A stretch of 64,000 bases of DNA from Adhaeribacter soli (GTDB lineage Bacteria > Bacteroidota > Bacteroidia > Cytophagales > Hymenobacteraceae), in assembly GCF_008727925.1 (NCBI RefSeq), contig NZ_VTWT01000007.1:186001-250000 (forward strand). Direction: 5' to 3'. The position numbers and the translations under genes are program-made. The notes under the pieces were generated by a model, which saw only the letters and a list, made by a program, of their open reading frames with translations, was not told the origin of the DNA and searched no databases. Below are positions 8,625 to 18,216 of this stretch, in pieces (position 1 is the first letter of the stretch; the number at the start of each line of letters is the position of its first letter).

Positions 8625-10892
8625 CTAATAAGAGGCAGGCCGGTTGTTCTTTATCAGAATTGATTTCGGAAAACCGTAAAAATAAACGTCGGTGTTTAAG
8701 GGGCGCACGAGTATGTCGTCTACCAGAGCCTGCCGGCTTTTAGACGTAATGCGTAATTGTGTGCGCCCGGCCGGAACTTTGAACGTATGCTCGCCCATAA
8801 GCCAGTTGTTCATGGTTTCGGTACTGGTAAACCGCATTTCACTTTCCTGAATAAGCGTGCCGTCAGGATTGGTAAGGGTTACGGTAAGTGTCGGCAGGTT
8901 CTTCGCCATGGCATAGGCCCACGCCGTTAGTTCATAAGCCTGGCTTGCTGGTAGGTTTATAAGGGTGTCGATTATTATGGTTTTCTTTTGATCAAGCGCC
9001 AGTGTACCTGTCTGGTACAGGCCTTCCTGCTGCTCCCCATCTGTAAAAGCCCTGCGGATTATTGCCCCGTTCTGGTTGGAAACATAATAGTTACCTTTCT
9101 TCTGAAGCCCATCCAGCAACGGAGGGATGGTGTTAGCTGCCGCCTGCAGGCTGTCAAGCGGGAGCTGGTAAAGGGCTATTCTTTCCTTTTGCGTAATAAA
9201 GCGGGCTTTTTTCACCAAAGCGGCTTCGGCCGGCAGAAGCGAATCCGGCGTTACCATGAGTAGTAACGGTTTTCGGGAAGCATACTTCGGCAGAATGGTT
9301 TTAGGAATAAAAGGACTGCTCAGAAGCTGCAACTGCATGAGCGACTGGCTTACGGAAGTGCGGGAAAGTAAAACTGTGGTAATGGGCAAACCGGTATTCA
9401 GGGAAGCTTTCATTGCCTCGTTTGCTACTTCGGCATTGCGGAAAATGGAAACTTTTTCGGAGCCTACGTTAAAATAGGGCAAAGGCAAAATTGCCTGGAA
9501 GTTGGCAGCAGGCAGGTTCAGGCTGTTCAATAAAGCCGTATAATTCCCTTGTTCACCCATAAACGCTTCGGCTACCTTCAGTTTTTTTATAGAAAGGGCT
9601 TTCTGATAAGTGTTGTTCAGCCCTTCGAAAGCCCAGAACGCTACCAGTATGCCGGTAAAAGTAAAAGCCAGGCCCGGCTTCTGACGGAATCGCAGATTAC
9701 GGAAAACCTGATAGAGGTAATAAGCGGTGTAAACCGAAAAGATGTAGTAAAAGATCCAGGCAAAACGGCCGATGGAACGGAACTGCTTCAGGGGAGGAAT
9801 GAGATCGAGCGCTCCCTGCAGCCCCCATTTAATGGGAATTGCCAGGGCAAAAAGCAGTACCAGCACCGAAGCCCACAGGCCAACGCGCAAGGGGGCCGGC
9901 AGAACCGGCCGGAAAATGAGCTTCCAGCGTTTGCGCCGGGCATACTTAAAGAACTTTGCCAGAGTAAGCAACAACACAATAAACGCCGTCTGGCCCACAT
10001 AAGCATACCCTTCCCAGATAACTTCCTTCGAGCCGAAAACAGCCTGCCAGTACTTTAATAAGGGAGCTTCTAACGGAAAGAAAAGCGCTTTAAAACTGGT
10101 GCGGTAAGCTGTAAAGCCGTAAGGGGTATCGGGTCGGTCGGTTACCGGGTCGGTCAGGTGCATGTAAACCTGAAAAAAGAGCAGCGGAACCAGTACCGCA
10201 GTAACGATCCCGATAAGAAGCCTGTAATTCAGTTTTTGTTTTTTCTTTTCCTGCAGGTAATATACCAGCACGTAGGAAAGCAAAAGCAACAGGTTTATCA
10301 GGGCGTAATACGGGTGGATCAGGGTAACGAGCAGGCCGGCCAGGGCATAGATCAGGTACCATTTTATTTTCCGCGGCTGGCGGAAGATCTTCAGGATCAG
10401 GTACCAGGCCATGGGAATAATAAATGTATAGCCTAAAGCATAATGCGCCCGGATCCGGAAAAGCTGGGGCGACAAAAAAGCAATGATGATGGCAATGGCC
10501 AGGGCATACCAAGGTGGCAGCTTTAGTTCCGTAAGAATAAGATAAAGAAAGAACGCGCAGGCTACCATGCCCCAGAGCATCAGGTTATTGAAAATGGCTA
10601 TGGTATGTCCTGAAACCGGAGTAATGTGCCGTTCAATGAAGTTGAGGAGCACCGAGAACAGGGGCTGGTTATCGGTGTAGGTTATATGTTCGCCAAAGGG
10701 GTAGTTCATGCCGGTAAACCAAACTCCCTGGTCGTATTTAATAAAATAGGCTGCCGTGTAGTAATTCTTCGTTCCATCTTCAATATCGCCGAACAGGTAC
10801 TGGCCAGGATGCAGCAATATATTCCCGAATAAAAAGTAAAGGAGCAGGAGCGTTGCTGGAATAAGAAGAAGGAGAGCTTTCCGGTTTTTCAT
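8625..10892 (-). CDS. Large multi-pass membrane protein, GT-C-like (paralogue B)
   Basis: The 755-residue protein shares the fold layout of the 6646-8517 product: an N-terminal helix, a periplasmic loop with GDIEDGTKNYY and MNYPFGEHITYTDN, then a run of helices to about residue 430 and a large soluble C-terminal domain. The C-terminal region is longer here by about 130 residues and ends in a beta-rich segment (LTVTLTNPDGTL, FKVPAGRTQLRI) that resembles a carbohydrate-binding or jelly-roll module. Convergent with paralogue A. Its 3' end lies 107 bp from that gene's stop. Probably an envelope glycan enzyme; substrate unknown. Confidence 0.7.
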   Translation of the reverse strand: MKNRKALLLLIPATLLLLYFLFGNILLHPGQYLFGDIEDGTKNYYTAAYFIKYDQGVWFTGMNYPFGEHITYTDNQPLFSVLLNFIERHITPVSGHTIAIFNNLMLWGMVACAFFLYLILTELKLPPWYALAIAIIIAFLSPQLFRIRAHYALGYTFIIPMAWYLILKIFRQPRKIKWYLIYALAGLLVTLIHPYYALINLLLLLSYVLVYYLQEKKKQKLNYRLLIGIVTAVLVPLLFFQVYMHLTDPVTDRPDTPYGFTAYRTSFKALFFPLEAPLLKYWQAVFGSKEVIWEGYAYVGQTAFIVLLLTLAKFFKYARRKRWKLIFRPVLPAPLRVGLWASVLVLLFALAIPIKWGLQGALDLIPPLKQFRSIGRFAWIFYYIFSVYTAYYLYQVFRNLRFRQKPGLAFTFTGILVAFWAFEGLNNTYQKALSIKKLKVAEAFMGEQGNYTALLNSLNLPAANFQAILPLPYFNVGSEKVSIFRNAEVANEAMKASLNTGLPITTVLLSRTSVSQSLMQLQLLSSPFIPKTILPKYASRKPLLLMVTPDSLLPAEAALVKKARFITQKERIALYQLPLDSLQAAANTIPPLLDGLQKKGNYYVSNQNGAIIRRAFTDGEQQEGLYQTGTLALDQKKTIIIDTLINLPASQAYELTAWAYAMAKNLPTLTVTLTNPDGTLIQESEMRFTSTETMNNWLMGEHTFKVPAGRTQLRITSKSRQALVDDILVRPLNTDVYFYGFPKSILIKNNRPASY

Positions 10893-10995
10893 TAAAAATA
10901 GTAAGGCACGGGGGAATGCTTCGCCCGCCGTTGCAAGTGCTAAATTACCTGTTACTGTGGTTTTTTCGGAGCGAAAGCTACCGTTTTTTTAAATG

Positions 10996-12513
10996 TTATT
11001 TGAAAATTACCGACTCTTCGGCAGGCGTATTGGGTTTGCGCCGAAGAATAAGGATGAAACCCTCCTTATAGATCGGTTCCCAGTCAGGTGAGCGCAGGAG
11101 CTGGTTTACCCGGTGCAGCAAACTTAATTCGGCCTTGTCGGTAATTTTTTCCGGGTATTCGTTCTGCAGGTAAACAACATAGGCAGCATTGCCTACCACC
11201 GGCAGTTCGAAAACGTAATCGCGGTTGGCCAGGTGTGGCACAAAAACCGGCGAGGCGCTTACCGGTGCCCCGGCCGGAATTAATTTTAATGCCTGGTAGG
11301 CTTTTTCTACGTTAAAGAACCGGCGGTAATGCTTTTTCTTGTAAAACTGGATGGCTGCTTTATCGAGCCCGGGGGCAATGCGCGTTTCGAAACTGCGGAA
11401 CGTGGCCCAGCCGGTTGTAAAGAGTACCAGCAAAGCCAGCAGAAGCCGGCGTGAAGCTGAAACCCAGCTTAGGGTGGCAGCCAGGGCAAAGTTTATAACC
11501 GGAACGTATTCAATGGAATATTGGTAATTAATACCCCAGGCAAGGGCGTGATTGCTGAACAATTTCTGGGCGTAGATCGGTATAAGCATGAGCAGGTAGG
11601 CCGGCTGCAACAGCAGCGACCAACCGCCGGAAGCCAGTATCATGGCGTGCAGCTCGGTTTTTACCCAATCGTTTGCCGGTTCCGGCGTATGGTTTACGAA
11701 CAGCAGCTTCAGGACCTGCCACGGATTGGTAAGCGAATTGGTAATGATTCCGGAGAAGCTGTTGCCCAGCACGGCATACTTGTTCACGTAGTCGTAGCTG
11801 CGGTCTCCAACGGCCAGGGCGGGTACGATAAACTTAACCACTACAATAAAATAAAGGGCTGCAGACAGGGCATATACCAGGGCAGATTTCAGTTGCGGGC
11901 GGCTGCGGAAATAAATTACGGCCAGGCCCAGGCTAAGAAAAACTGCCCACAATGCCATGTTCTCTTTGCTGAGCAGGATAATGCTGAAGAGCAAGGTTGC
12001 TTTAAACCATTTTTGCCGGTGAAAGTAAAGGAAAAACCAGGGTACCATCATGGCGGCAATAATATTGTCGTGGTAATCGTAAGCCAGGGCCGAGTAAATG
12101 CCCCACATCAGCAGGAAATGCAGCAGCAGGATAAGGCTCAATAATGGCCGGCCAAATTTTAGCAGGTGGAACCGGTATGCACCCAAGGCTCCGATTAAAA
12201 TAGCGGCAATCTGAAAAATCAGGAGGGTGTAAGAGCCAAAGAGCCGATAGAAGATCGCAAACGGGATGTGGAGCAGGGTAAAATGATCGCTGAGAATATT
12301 CTGGTAAAGCTTTACCGTATTGTCGTTCCAGCGAAAATGGGCGTAATCGTAAAGCGCATTGTTAAACAGCCCCAGATCGTAGGCGTACGTGCGGAAAAAG
12401 TAATGATTGCCCAGCGAAAGCAGCGAGAAACAGAGCCCAAAAACTGCCAGCACGGTGGTTAAGAGCAGGCGCTGGTTTTTTTCGGCAAATGCTTCAAGGT
12501 TAGTAAATTTCAT
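10996..12513 (-). CDS. DUF2079 family multi-pass membrane protein
   Basis: The 505-residue protein has about ten helices. The conserved N-terminal loop YDLGLFNNALYDYAHF (near residues 40-55) and SDHFTLLHIPFAIFYRLF (near 70-87) are typical of DUF2079, a family of predicted membrane glycosyltransferase-like proteins. A soluble C-terminal domain of about 110 residues follows, including NVEKAYQALKLIPAGAPVSA, which is also usual. It lies 42 bp upstream of nothing else on this strand but is followed by the paralogue B gene (103 bp gap). The GT2 at 12556-13275 ends 42 bp before its start, so a minus-strand operon of GT2, DUF2079 and paralogue B is plausible. Confidence 0.82.
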   Translation of the reverse strand: MKFTNLEAFAEKNQRLLLTTVLAVFGLCFSLLSLGNHYFFRTYAYDLGLFNNALYDYAHFRWNDNTVKLYQNILSDHFTLLHIPFAIFYRLFGSYTLLIFQIAAILIGALGAYRFHLLKFGRPLLSLILLLHFLLMWGIYSALAYDYHDNIIAAMMVPWFFLYFHRQKWFKATLLFSIILLSKENMALWAVFLSLGLAVIYFRSRPQLKSALVYALSAALYFIVVVKFIVPALAVGDRSYDYVNKYAVLGNSFSGIITNSLTNPWQVLKLLFVNHTPEPANDWVKTELHAMILASGGWSLLLQPAYLLMLIPIYAQKLFSNHALAWGINYQYSIEYVPVINFALAATLSWVSASRRLLLALLVLFTTGWATFRSFETRIAPGLDKAAIQFYKKKHYRRFFNVEKAYQALKLIPAGAPVSASPVFVPHLANRDYVFELPVVGNAAYVVYLQNEYPEKITDKAELSLLHRVNQLLRSPDWEPIYKEGFILILRRKPNTPAEESVIFK

Positions 12514-12555
12514 GGAAAAACGGTAGGCTGGAATAAGTAAAATCTGAGAGCCAGC

Positions 12556-13275
12556 TTAAATAAACCGCTTCATAAATATCTTGGCAAAACTATAGCCCTC
12601 AGTCATTAAGATTTTGGAATTCATCTTAGAGAAAACAATTCCGGGCTTTAAGGTAACCTTCAATCCCTTTATGCGCAGGTGTCTTTTTTTGTTAGCCTCG
12701 AACAAAAATTCCAGATCGAAAAGATACCGGTCTATGGTGGTTTCCAGGAATACTTTGCGCCCTTTGCTGTTAAAGCCTTTCAGGCCGGCCTGGGTATCGT
12801 TTACCGGGAGCGCAAGCATTTTTTTAGCAAAGAACCGTAGCGTTTTGGAAATTTTTACCCGGGTTGGCGGCACGCTGGCATAATACTCCTCATCGCGGAT
12901 ACCCACTACAATGTCGGCCTCGTTGGCGCGTAAAGCTTCGTAAACTTTCAGAAAGCTTTCTTCGGTGTAGGGGAAATCGATATCGGTATAAATAACGAAT
13001 TCGTGTTTGGTTTGCTGCACGCCTTCGCGCAGCGCATGTCCCTTGCCGGCATTCTCCGGGTAGTGAATGTAATTGAAATGCGGTATGTGTTGCTGGAGCA
13101 GAAGCAGGTCCTGCTCACTTACTCCTCTGCTGGAGCCATCGTTTACCAGATAAAGATGCAGGCTTATGCCAGGTAAAAGCTGGTTTAAACGGGCCATGTT
13201 CTGAACCAAGTTCTGCGCCCAGTTGGGTATTGGATTAAAACAAGGAAGAACAATGTCTAAAGCGGTAGCAGGCAT
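12556..13275 (-). CDS. Family 2 glycosyltransferase
   Basis: The 239-residue GT-A enzyme shows LDIVLPCFNPI near the start, LVNDGSSRG near residues 42-50, GKGHALREGV near 78-87 and YTDIDFPYTEE near 92-102, where DID is the metal-binding motif. It has no clear C-terminal membrane anchor. ATG at 13275 is chosen; the longer frame to 13293 uses TTG and adds residues that do not fit the fold. It is probably the first gene of the minus-strand cluster that continues with DUF2079 and paralogue B. The acceptor and sugar are unknown. Confidence 0.82.
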   Translation of the reverse strand: MPATALDIVLPCFNPIPNWAQNLVQNMARLNQLLPGISLHLYLVNDGSSRGVSEQDLLLLQQHIPHFNYIHYPENAGKGHALREGVQQTKHEFVIYTDIDFPYTEESFLKVYEALRANEADIVVGIRDEEYYASVPPTRVKISKTLRFFAKKMLALPVNDTQAGLKGFNSKGRKVFLETTIDRYLFDLEFLFEANKKRHLRIKGLKVTLKPGIVFSKMNSKILMTEGYSFAKIFMKRFI

Positions 13276-13531
13276 TCCGGCAAGAAAAAGCAAAAAATTA
13301 AATTACTGCAAAGATAGCACAAAAACTAAACTCTGCAGGAAATGCACGGATAACTTCTACAGGAACAAGGCGGGAAGATTTAAGCTGTACCTTACGCAGG
13401 AAGGCAGAACTTAAGAAAGGCCAAATACTGCCGGATGGTGGGATAACTAGAGTTTTGTCCTTATTACTGCAGAAGGATTAAGCTGATCGGGGTTTTTCCC
13501 GGAGTATACTGTAGTCCGAAAATCTTTTACA

Positions 13532-15273
13532 ATGTTCAATCAGTTTCGGTGCTTTTTAAGGCAGGTAATCCCCGTAGCCGCCATTCACCTTCATTAGGGT
13601 TGGCACTCCTGGTTCAGGCGCTGCTTTTGCTTTATACCTTTAAGGCCAGTATTTCAGCCCGGATGCGCATCTCTCTGCTAATCAATTCGACAGCTTTAAG
13701 TGCAATTTCGCCCTGCAGGCTTATTTGCAACAGCCTTTTGAGCAGGGAGTGCTAAAATTATTCTCCCATTATGTAATCGATCTGAGCGGGCACAGTATTC
13801 AGTTGTTCCATTTGTTTCTGAGCGGGGGAATGCTCTTGTCTACCTTGCTGGTTTTTAAAATTCTGCAGCGGTTTGTGCCGCAACTTTGGCTGTCTGGCTT
13901 TTTTGCCGTGGCGCTGCCGTGGCTCAATCCGCAGGTGTTGCGGCTGCAGGTAGGGCATTTCAACCTGAGTTTATCGTGGTATTGCTGGCGGTGCTTTACG
14001 GTTTGCTGCGCATGCAGGAGGCCAGCTATTCTGGAAAAACGGCGCTCCGGTGGAGCCTGTTGATAATCGGGGTGCTGGTGCTGGCCGCCTTTCTGCATAT
14101 GTATTACTTACTGCTTGGGGCCGCTTTTATCGGGTTTTTCTTTTTTTTGGGCTGGTTCAGGAATTATGGCAGCATAAATTTAAGCTGCGGCGCTGGGTTT
14201 TGCCGGTTTTAACCCTTGTGTTGCCCCTGGTGCTAACATTTTGGCATTACCCGGCTGGTAGACAGGTTTTACGCGTTGCGGCGTGCCGGTGCGGAGGGCT
14301 ACGGCTGGGACGAATGGAAGCTGACCTTGCCGGCACTTTTTACGCCTTATAATCATAATAAAATCGACTTCCTGTTTCAGTCAACAAAAAACATTCCTTA
14401 TGAATCTTATGCCTTTTTAGGCCCTTTCCCTTTATTTGGTATGGTGCTTTGGTTGCTACTTTATTTGTTCAATAAAAACAACCGGCCGTTACTGAAGCCC
14501 CGTGGAATTATTGCTGCCAATTACTTCTTTGCCTTTTTCGGGCTGGCAACCGTAGCTTCGGTGCTGATTGCAATAGGCGAAGAATATTATTTCAGTAACC
14601 GGGAATATGTATTCAATAACTACTTAAGGGGCTTTTTTTACCTGCACAAGATAACCGATATGGTTACCCAATTCCGGTGCCTGGGGCGCTTCAGCTGGAT
14701 CTTTTTCTGGTTTATAAATTTAGCCACGGTTTGCGGCTAAGCTATTTGCTGCGAAAGTACCAGCGTAACTGGGTAGTTTACCTGGCTGGCCTGCTGCTGG
14801 TGCTGGCAGCCCTGGATACCAAAGATACCATTAACCATATTCGTAAAAACGTAATTAAAGAGAATAATCTGACTGCGGAACCGGTTGTAAAGCAATCAAA
14901 GGCTTTGCTTCAGGGGATAGATGTTGCGCAGTACCAGGCTGTTTTGCCGGTTCCGTATTACCACGTGGGGTCTGAAAGTTATAATCTGACGATTGATCCG
15001 GAAGATAATTTTGGCAACGAAACCATGCGTTTTTCCCTCGTAAGCGGCCTTCCTTTAATGAGCAATAAAATGTCTCGTTCGCCGCCTGTGCACGCCGAAT
15101 TACTTTTCTCTATTTTTACCGAAGCGGGAATTTCAGCGGAGTTAAAGCATAAGCTCGGTAAAAAGCCGGTGCTGGTGCTGCTGAACAAAACCTTTTACGA
15201 TGGCCGCAGTACCTACGGCAATAATCTGACCTTAGAGCCCGCAAAATCGGTTTTAATTACGGGCCAAAAGTAA
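13532..15273 (+). pseudogene. Decayed paralogue of the 6646-8517 membrane protein (multiple frameshifts, one deletion)
   Basis: Pieces in changing frames line up in order with the intact paralogue: LLVQALLLLYTFKAS, then NQFDSFKCNFALQAY, then PQVLRLQVGHFNLSLSW, AAFLHMYYLLL, RAGAEGYGWDEWKLTL, ITDMVTQFRCLGRFSW and YQAVLPVPYYHVGSE. The frame changes fall near 13660, 13975, 14160, 14244 and 14732. A segment equal to about 27 codons that holds the conserved NYPYGE...YTDN loop is missing near 13740. The C-terminus also ends early, with a possible remnant (AETDEYALCRW) up to 15342. No start with good context is visible. I read this as a real pseudogene, because several lesions of different types occur while neighbours are intact. 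Confidence 0.85.
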
Positions 15274-15688
15274 TAGCCCAATACAGGATGCAAAAGGTGG
15301 GCCGAAACCGACGAATACGCACTTTGCCGCTGGGAATTATAGCGAACATGCTGCAACGAAGTTTTCTGGCATGCCGCACATTTATTTCCTGATCGGGCGT
15401 CTTTATTTTCTGCTTTTTATCGGCTTGGCGGCTGTGCCTTTTCGGGAATACAATTTTATGGTCGGTACCGCTTTTTAGTTATTTCACATTTTGAAAAACG
15501 GAGAATTTCCCATTCGGTCGAACCGGCTTTCGCGGGGCATTGCCAGTAGCAACTGTAACGCCGGCACTTTCCCGCAGGGACGCTCCAATCCTTAATTGTG
15601 GCTGAGCGCTGAAAAATGAATGAAACGAGGAGCCGGCGTTCCAGGCTTCAATTGAAAGATAAGAAGTAAAGATATAGAAATTTAAACC

Positions 15689-15720
15689 AAAAAAGTCAGG
15701 CGTTGAGGCCGGACTTTTTT
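15689..15720 (-). terminator. Bidirectional terminator-like hairpin
   Basis: AAAAAAGTC (15689-15697) pairs with GACTTTTTT (15712-15720) across a GC-containing loop. It sits 26 bp beyond the 3' end of the minus-strand GT2 gene and ends the 15274-15746 spacer, which otherwise holds only pseudogene remains. Confidence 0.6.
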
Positions 15721-15746
15721 AATGGAATACATAGGGTTTTACGAGC

Positions 15747-16472
15747 TTATTTCGCTTTAAACAAACCATATTTCAGAATGCAGTAAATGGCCCGGAAGCC
15801 GTCGCGCCAGCCAATTTTTTTGCCTTCTTCATAGGTCCGGCCGTAATAGGAAATGCCTACTTCATAGATCCTGATCTTAGGAATGCGGGAGATCTTAGCC
15901 GTTACCTCGGGCTCGAAGCCGAAACGGTTTTCTACCAGGTTCAGGTTTTGAATAATATCCCGGCGGAAAAGCTTGTAGCAGGTTTCCATATCCGTTAAAT
16001 TCAGGTCGGTGAACATGTTGCTGAGAAAGGTCAGGAATTTGTTGCCGATGGAATGCCAGAAGAACAGGATCCGGTGGGGTTTGCCGCCCATAAAACGGGA
16101 GCCGTAAACCACATCGGCAAAACCTTTTACAATGGGTTTTAGCAATACATTATATTCTTCCGGGTCGTATTCCAGATCCGCATCCTGGATAATTACATAA
16201 TCGCCGGAAGCATGTTGGATCCCGGTCCGGAGCGCCGCGCCTTTGCCTTTATTCCTGTCGTGTTTTAATAAAATGAGGGGGAATTCCGGGTGGTTGGCTA
16301 TATACTGTTCAATGGCAACACTGGAGGCGTCGTTCGAAAAATCATCTACCAGAATAACTTCCTTTTGAATATTATTTACCAGGTTCACCTTTTGCAGTTC
16401 ATCCAGGATCTGATGAATGGTGCGGGCTTCGTTGTAAACCGGAATAATTACAGATAAAGTTTCGAACTTCAC
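15747..16472 (-). CDS. Family 2 glycosyltransferase, DPM1-like, soluble
   Basis: The 241-residue protein has [13 protein letters not shown] (residues 7-19), [10 protein letters not shown] near 41-50, [10 protein letters not shown] near 77-86 and [12 protein letters not shown] near 95-106. These are the hallmarks of the DPM1/DPG-synthase branch, which charges polyprenyl phosphate with a sugar. There is no C-terminal membrane anchor. GTG at 16472 is the only reasonable start. The gene ends 33 bp from the SDR gene upstream on the same strand (16506-17294), although the two functions look unrelated. It could supply the lipid-linked donor for the nearby GT-C-like membrane proteins. Confidence 0.85.
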   Translation of the reverse strand: MKFETLSVIIPVYNEARTIHQILDELQKVNLVNNIQKEVILVDDFSNDASSVAIEQYIANHPEFPLILLKHDRNKGKGAALRTGIQHASGDYVIIQDADLEYDPEEYNVLLKPIVKGFADVVYGSRFMGGKPHRILFFWHSIGNKFLTFLSNMFTDLNLTDMETCYKLFRRDIIQNLNLVENRFGFEPEVTAKISRIPKIRIYEVGISYYGRTYEEGKKIGWRDGFRAIYCILKYGLFKAK

Positions 16473-16505
16473 AGAACCAGTATTAAGCAGTTTTTGGTTT
16501 TTATC

Positions 16506-17294
16506 TTACAAGTTTCCGGTCCGGCCGCCATCTACCGGTACGTTTATGCCGTTGATATAAGCAGCTGCCGGCGTAGCTAAAAAGGCGGCTGCGGCGGCAA
16601 CCTCCTCGGGTTTGCCGAAGCGCCCGGCCGGAATTTCGGCCATCATTTCGCCGGAAACTTCTTCCTGGCTGTGGCCCGTTTTGCCGGCCTTGGTTTCGAT
16701 AATGGATTCCAGACGGCCGGTTAAGGTTGCTCCCGGAAGCACATTATTTACCGTAATGCCAAATTGCGCCAGCTCCAGCGACAAAGTTTTAGCCCAGTTT
16801 CCAACCGCGCCGCGAATGGTATTACTCACGCCCAAGCCTTTAATGGGCTGTTTTACCGAAGTAGAAATAATATTGATAATGCGGCCGTAACCGGCTTTTT
16901 TCATGAACGGTACCGTAGCCTGCGCCAGAATGTGGTTGCAAAGCAAATGGTTGGCAAACGTTTGGGTGAACTGATCTAAGGTAGCATCGATGATCGGGCC
17001 GCCGGCCGGACCGCCCGTATTGTTTATAAGAATATGAACGGCACTTTTCTGGGCTAGAAAGCTAGCGAGTTTCTGCTGCAGGTTTTTCGGGTCCGAGAAA
17101 TCGGCTACCAGGTAGTCGTGCTGCTGGCCTTCGGAAACCGAAAGCTCTTTCAGGGTTTGCTGCAGCTTTTCTTCGTTGCGGGCCACTAAGGTAACAGTAG
17201 CACCCAGTAAGGCTAACTCGGCAGCTATGGCTTTGCCAATTCCCTGCGTGCTGCCGCACACAATGGCGTATTTATCTTTCAGGCTTAAGTTCAT
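16506..17294 (-). CDS. SDR-family oxidoreductase lacking the usual catalytic Tyr/Lys
   Basis: The 262-residue protein has the Rossmann glycine motif CGSTQGIG (13-20), NNTGGPAGG near residues 90-98, an IINIISTSVKQP strand with Ser, and the C-terminal YINGINVPVDGGRTG. At the YxxxK position the sequence reads SNTIR in the GVSNTIRGAVGNWAKTLS stretch, so Tyr appears replaced by Ser and Lys by Arg. It may be a non-classical SDR or a binding protein rather than a standard dehydrogenase. It is divergent from haaO with 185 bp between, so it probably belongs to the kynurenine cluster. A TAATTTTG box ends four bases before the ATG. Confidence 0.8.
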   Translation of the reverse strand: MNLSLKDKYAIVCGSTQGIGKAIAAELALLGATVTLVARNEEKLQQTLKELSVSEGQQHDYLVADFSDPKNLQQKLASFLAQKSAVHILINNTGGPAGGPIIDATLDQFTQTFANHLLCNHILAQATVPFMKKAGYGRIINIISTSVKQPIKGLGVSNTIRGAVGNWAKTLSLELAQFGITVNNVLPGATLTGRLESIIETKAGKTGHSQEEVSGEMMAEIPAGRFGKPEEVAAAAAFLATPAAAYINGINVPVDGGRTGNL

Positions 17295-17298
17295 GAAC

Positions 17299-17306
17299 CA
17301 AAATTA
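17299..17306 (-). promoter_or_regulatory. -7 box (TAATTTTG) abutting the SDR start codon
   Basis: Read on the minus strand TAATTTTG matches TAnnTTTG exactly and ends four bases before the ATG at 17294. A transcript from it would start at or within one or two bases of the ATG, so the mRNA may be leaderless. No clear -33 element was found. On the plus strand a weaker TATTTTCG at 17381-17388 with TTG at 17357 could serve haaO. Confidence 0.4.
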
Positions 17307-17479
17307 GGTAAAATTATGCTTATGCATTGCAGAAAAACCTGAATCAGGCGCCTGTCTTGGAAAGTGCAGCAAAAATTCCGTATTTTCGGAGATTGGTTTG
17401 AGGTAACTGGTAGCAGGTATCCGGACATATTTTGAATTCAATTTCTAATTTTGAATTTCTAATTTCAAATTAAAAAGAC

Positions 17480-18013
17480 ATGGCCGTAGCAGCACCTTTT
17501 AATTTTAAGAAATGGATCGACGAGAACCGTCATCTTCTGAAGCCGCCCGTGGGTAACCAGCAGGTTTACCACCACAATAAAGATTTTATTGTAATGGTGG
17601 TTGGCGGTCCGAACTCCCGCAAAGATTACCACTACAACGAAGGCGAAGAATTCTTCTACCAGTTAGAAGGCGATATTCAGGTAAAGATCATTGAAGACGG
17701 AAAACCGCGCACCATCGATATTAAAGAAGGCGATATTTTCCTGCTGCCGGGCGGCGTGCCTCACTCGCCGCAACGCAAAGCCAATACCGTTGGGCTGGTT
17801 ATTGAACGCTACCGCAGGGAAGGAGAAAAAGACGGTTTTATCTGGCTCTGCGAAAACTGCGACAACAAGCTCTACGAAGAGTACTTCGAAATGACCGACA
17901 TTGTAAAGCAGCTGCCCGAAGTAATGAAAACCTTTTACGGCGACATCGAAAAACGGACCTGCAAAAAATGCGGCACCGTAATGGAGCCCCCGCAACCCCC
18001 AAAAGCTGATTAA
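17480..18013 (+). CDS. nbaC: 3-hydroxyanthranilate 3,4-dioxygenase
   Basis: The 177-residue cupin carries the iron ligands at the positions known for the bacterial enzyme: His51 and Glu57 in DYHYNEGEEFF and His95 in GGVPHSPQR. A C-terminal rubredoxin-like site is also present (CENC at 124-127 and CKKC at 161-164), as in bacterial two-iron forms. It opens the ring of 3-hydroxyanthranilate to 2-amino-3-carboxymuconate semialdehyde, the substrate of ACMSD encoded 203 bp downstream. The ATG at 17480 is preceded by near-tandem AATTTCTAATTTTGA-type repeats. The symbol haaO is also used for this enzyme. Confidence 0.95.
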   Translation: MAVAAPFNFKKWIDENRHLLKPPVGNQQVYHHNKDFIVMVVGGPNSRKDYHYNEGEEFFYQLEGDIQVKIIEDGKPRTIDIKEGDIFLLPGGVPHSPQRKANTVGLVIERYRREGEKDGFIWLCENCDNKLYEEYFEMTDIVKQLPEVMKTFYGDIEKRTCKKCGTVMEPPQPPKAD

Positions 18014-18212
18014 TGTGCTAATTTGCTAATGGGTTAATGTGCTAATGGGTTGTTAATGGATTAATGGGGTAATTTGCTAATAGGCTAATTACTCCTTCGT
18101 TAAAAGCACTTCTAATAGTTACCATAATAGTCTGAAATTCGAACAATCGAACAATCGAAAATTCTAAATTAAAGTCGAACGATCGAAAAGTCGAACCTCG
18201 AAAAATCGAATA
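18011..18212. repeat. Two AT-rich short-repeat tracts between nbaC and ACMSD
   Basis: 18011-18090 is a loose array of the words GCTAAT and GGTTAATG. 18136-18212 is a loose array of TCGAACAA/TCGAAAA words and runs to the ACMSD start codon. Neither has regular spacers, so this is not a CRISPR. Similar TCGAACAATCGAAAAGTC words recur at 63304-63330. Confidence 0.75.
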
Positions 18213-18216
18213 CAAA

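Noticed and set aside
13532-15273. Several small real genes instead of one pseudogene
   Set aside because: The pieces align in order with one protein (6646-8517), and each begins or ends without a proper start or stop context.
18011-18212. Repeat tracts that could look like a CRISPR array
   Set aside because: Words are short, irregular and without unique spacers of constant length, and no cas gene is present.
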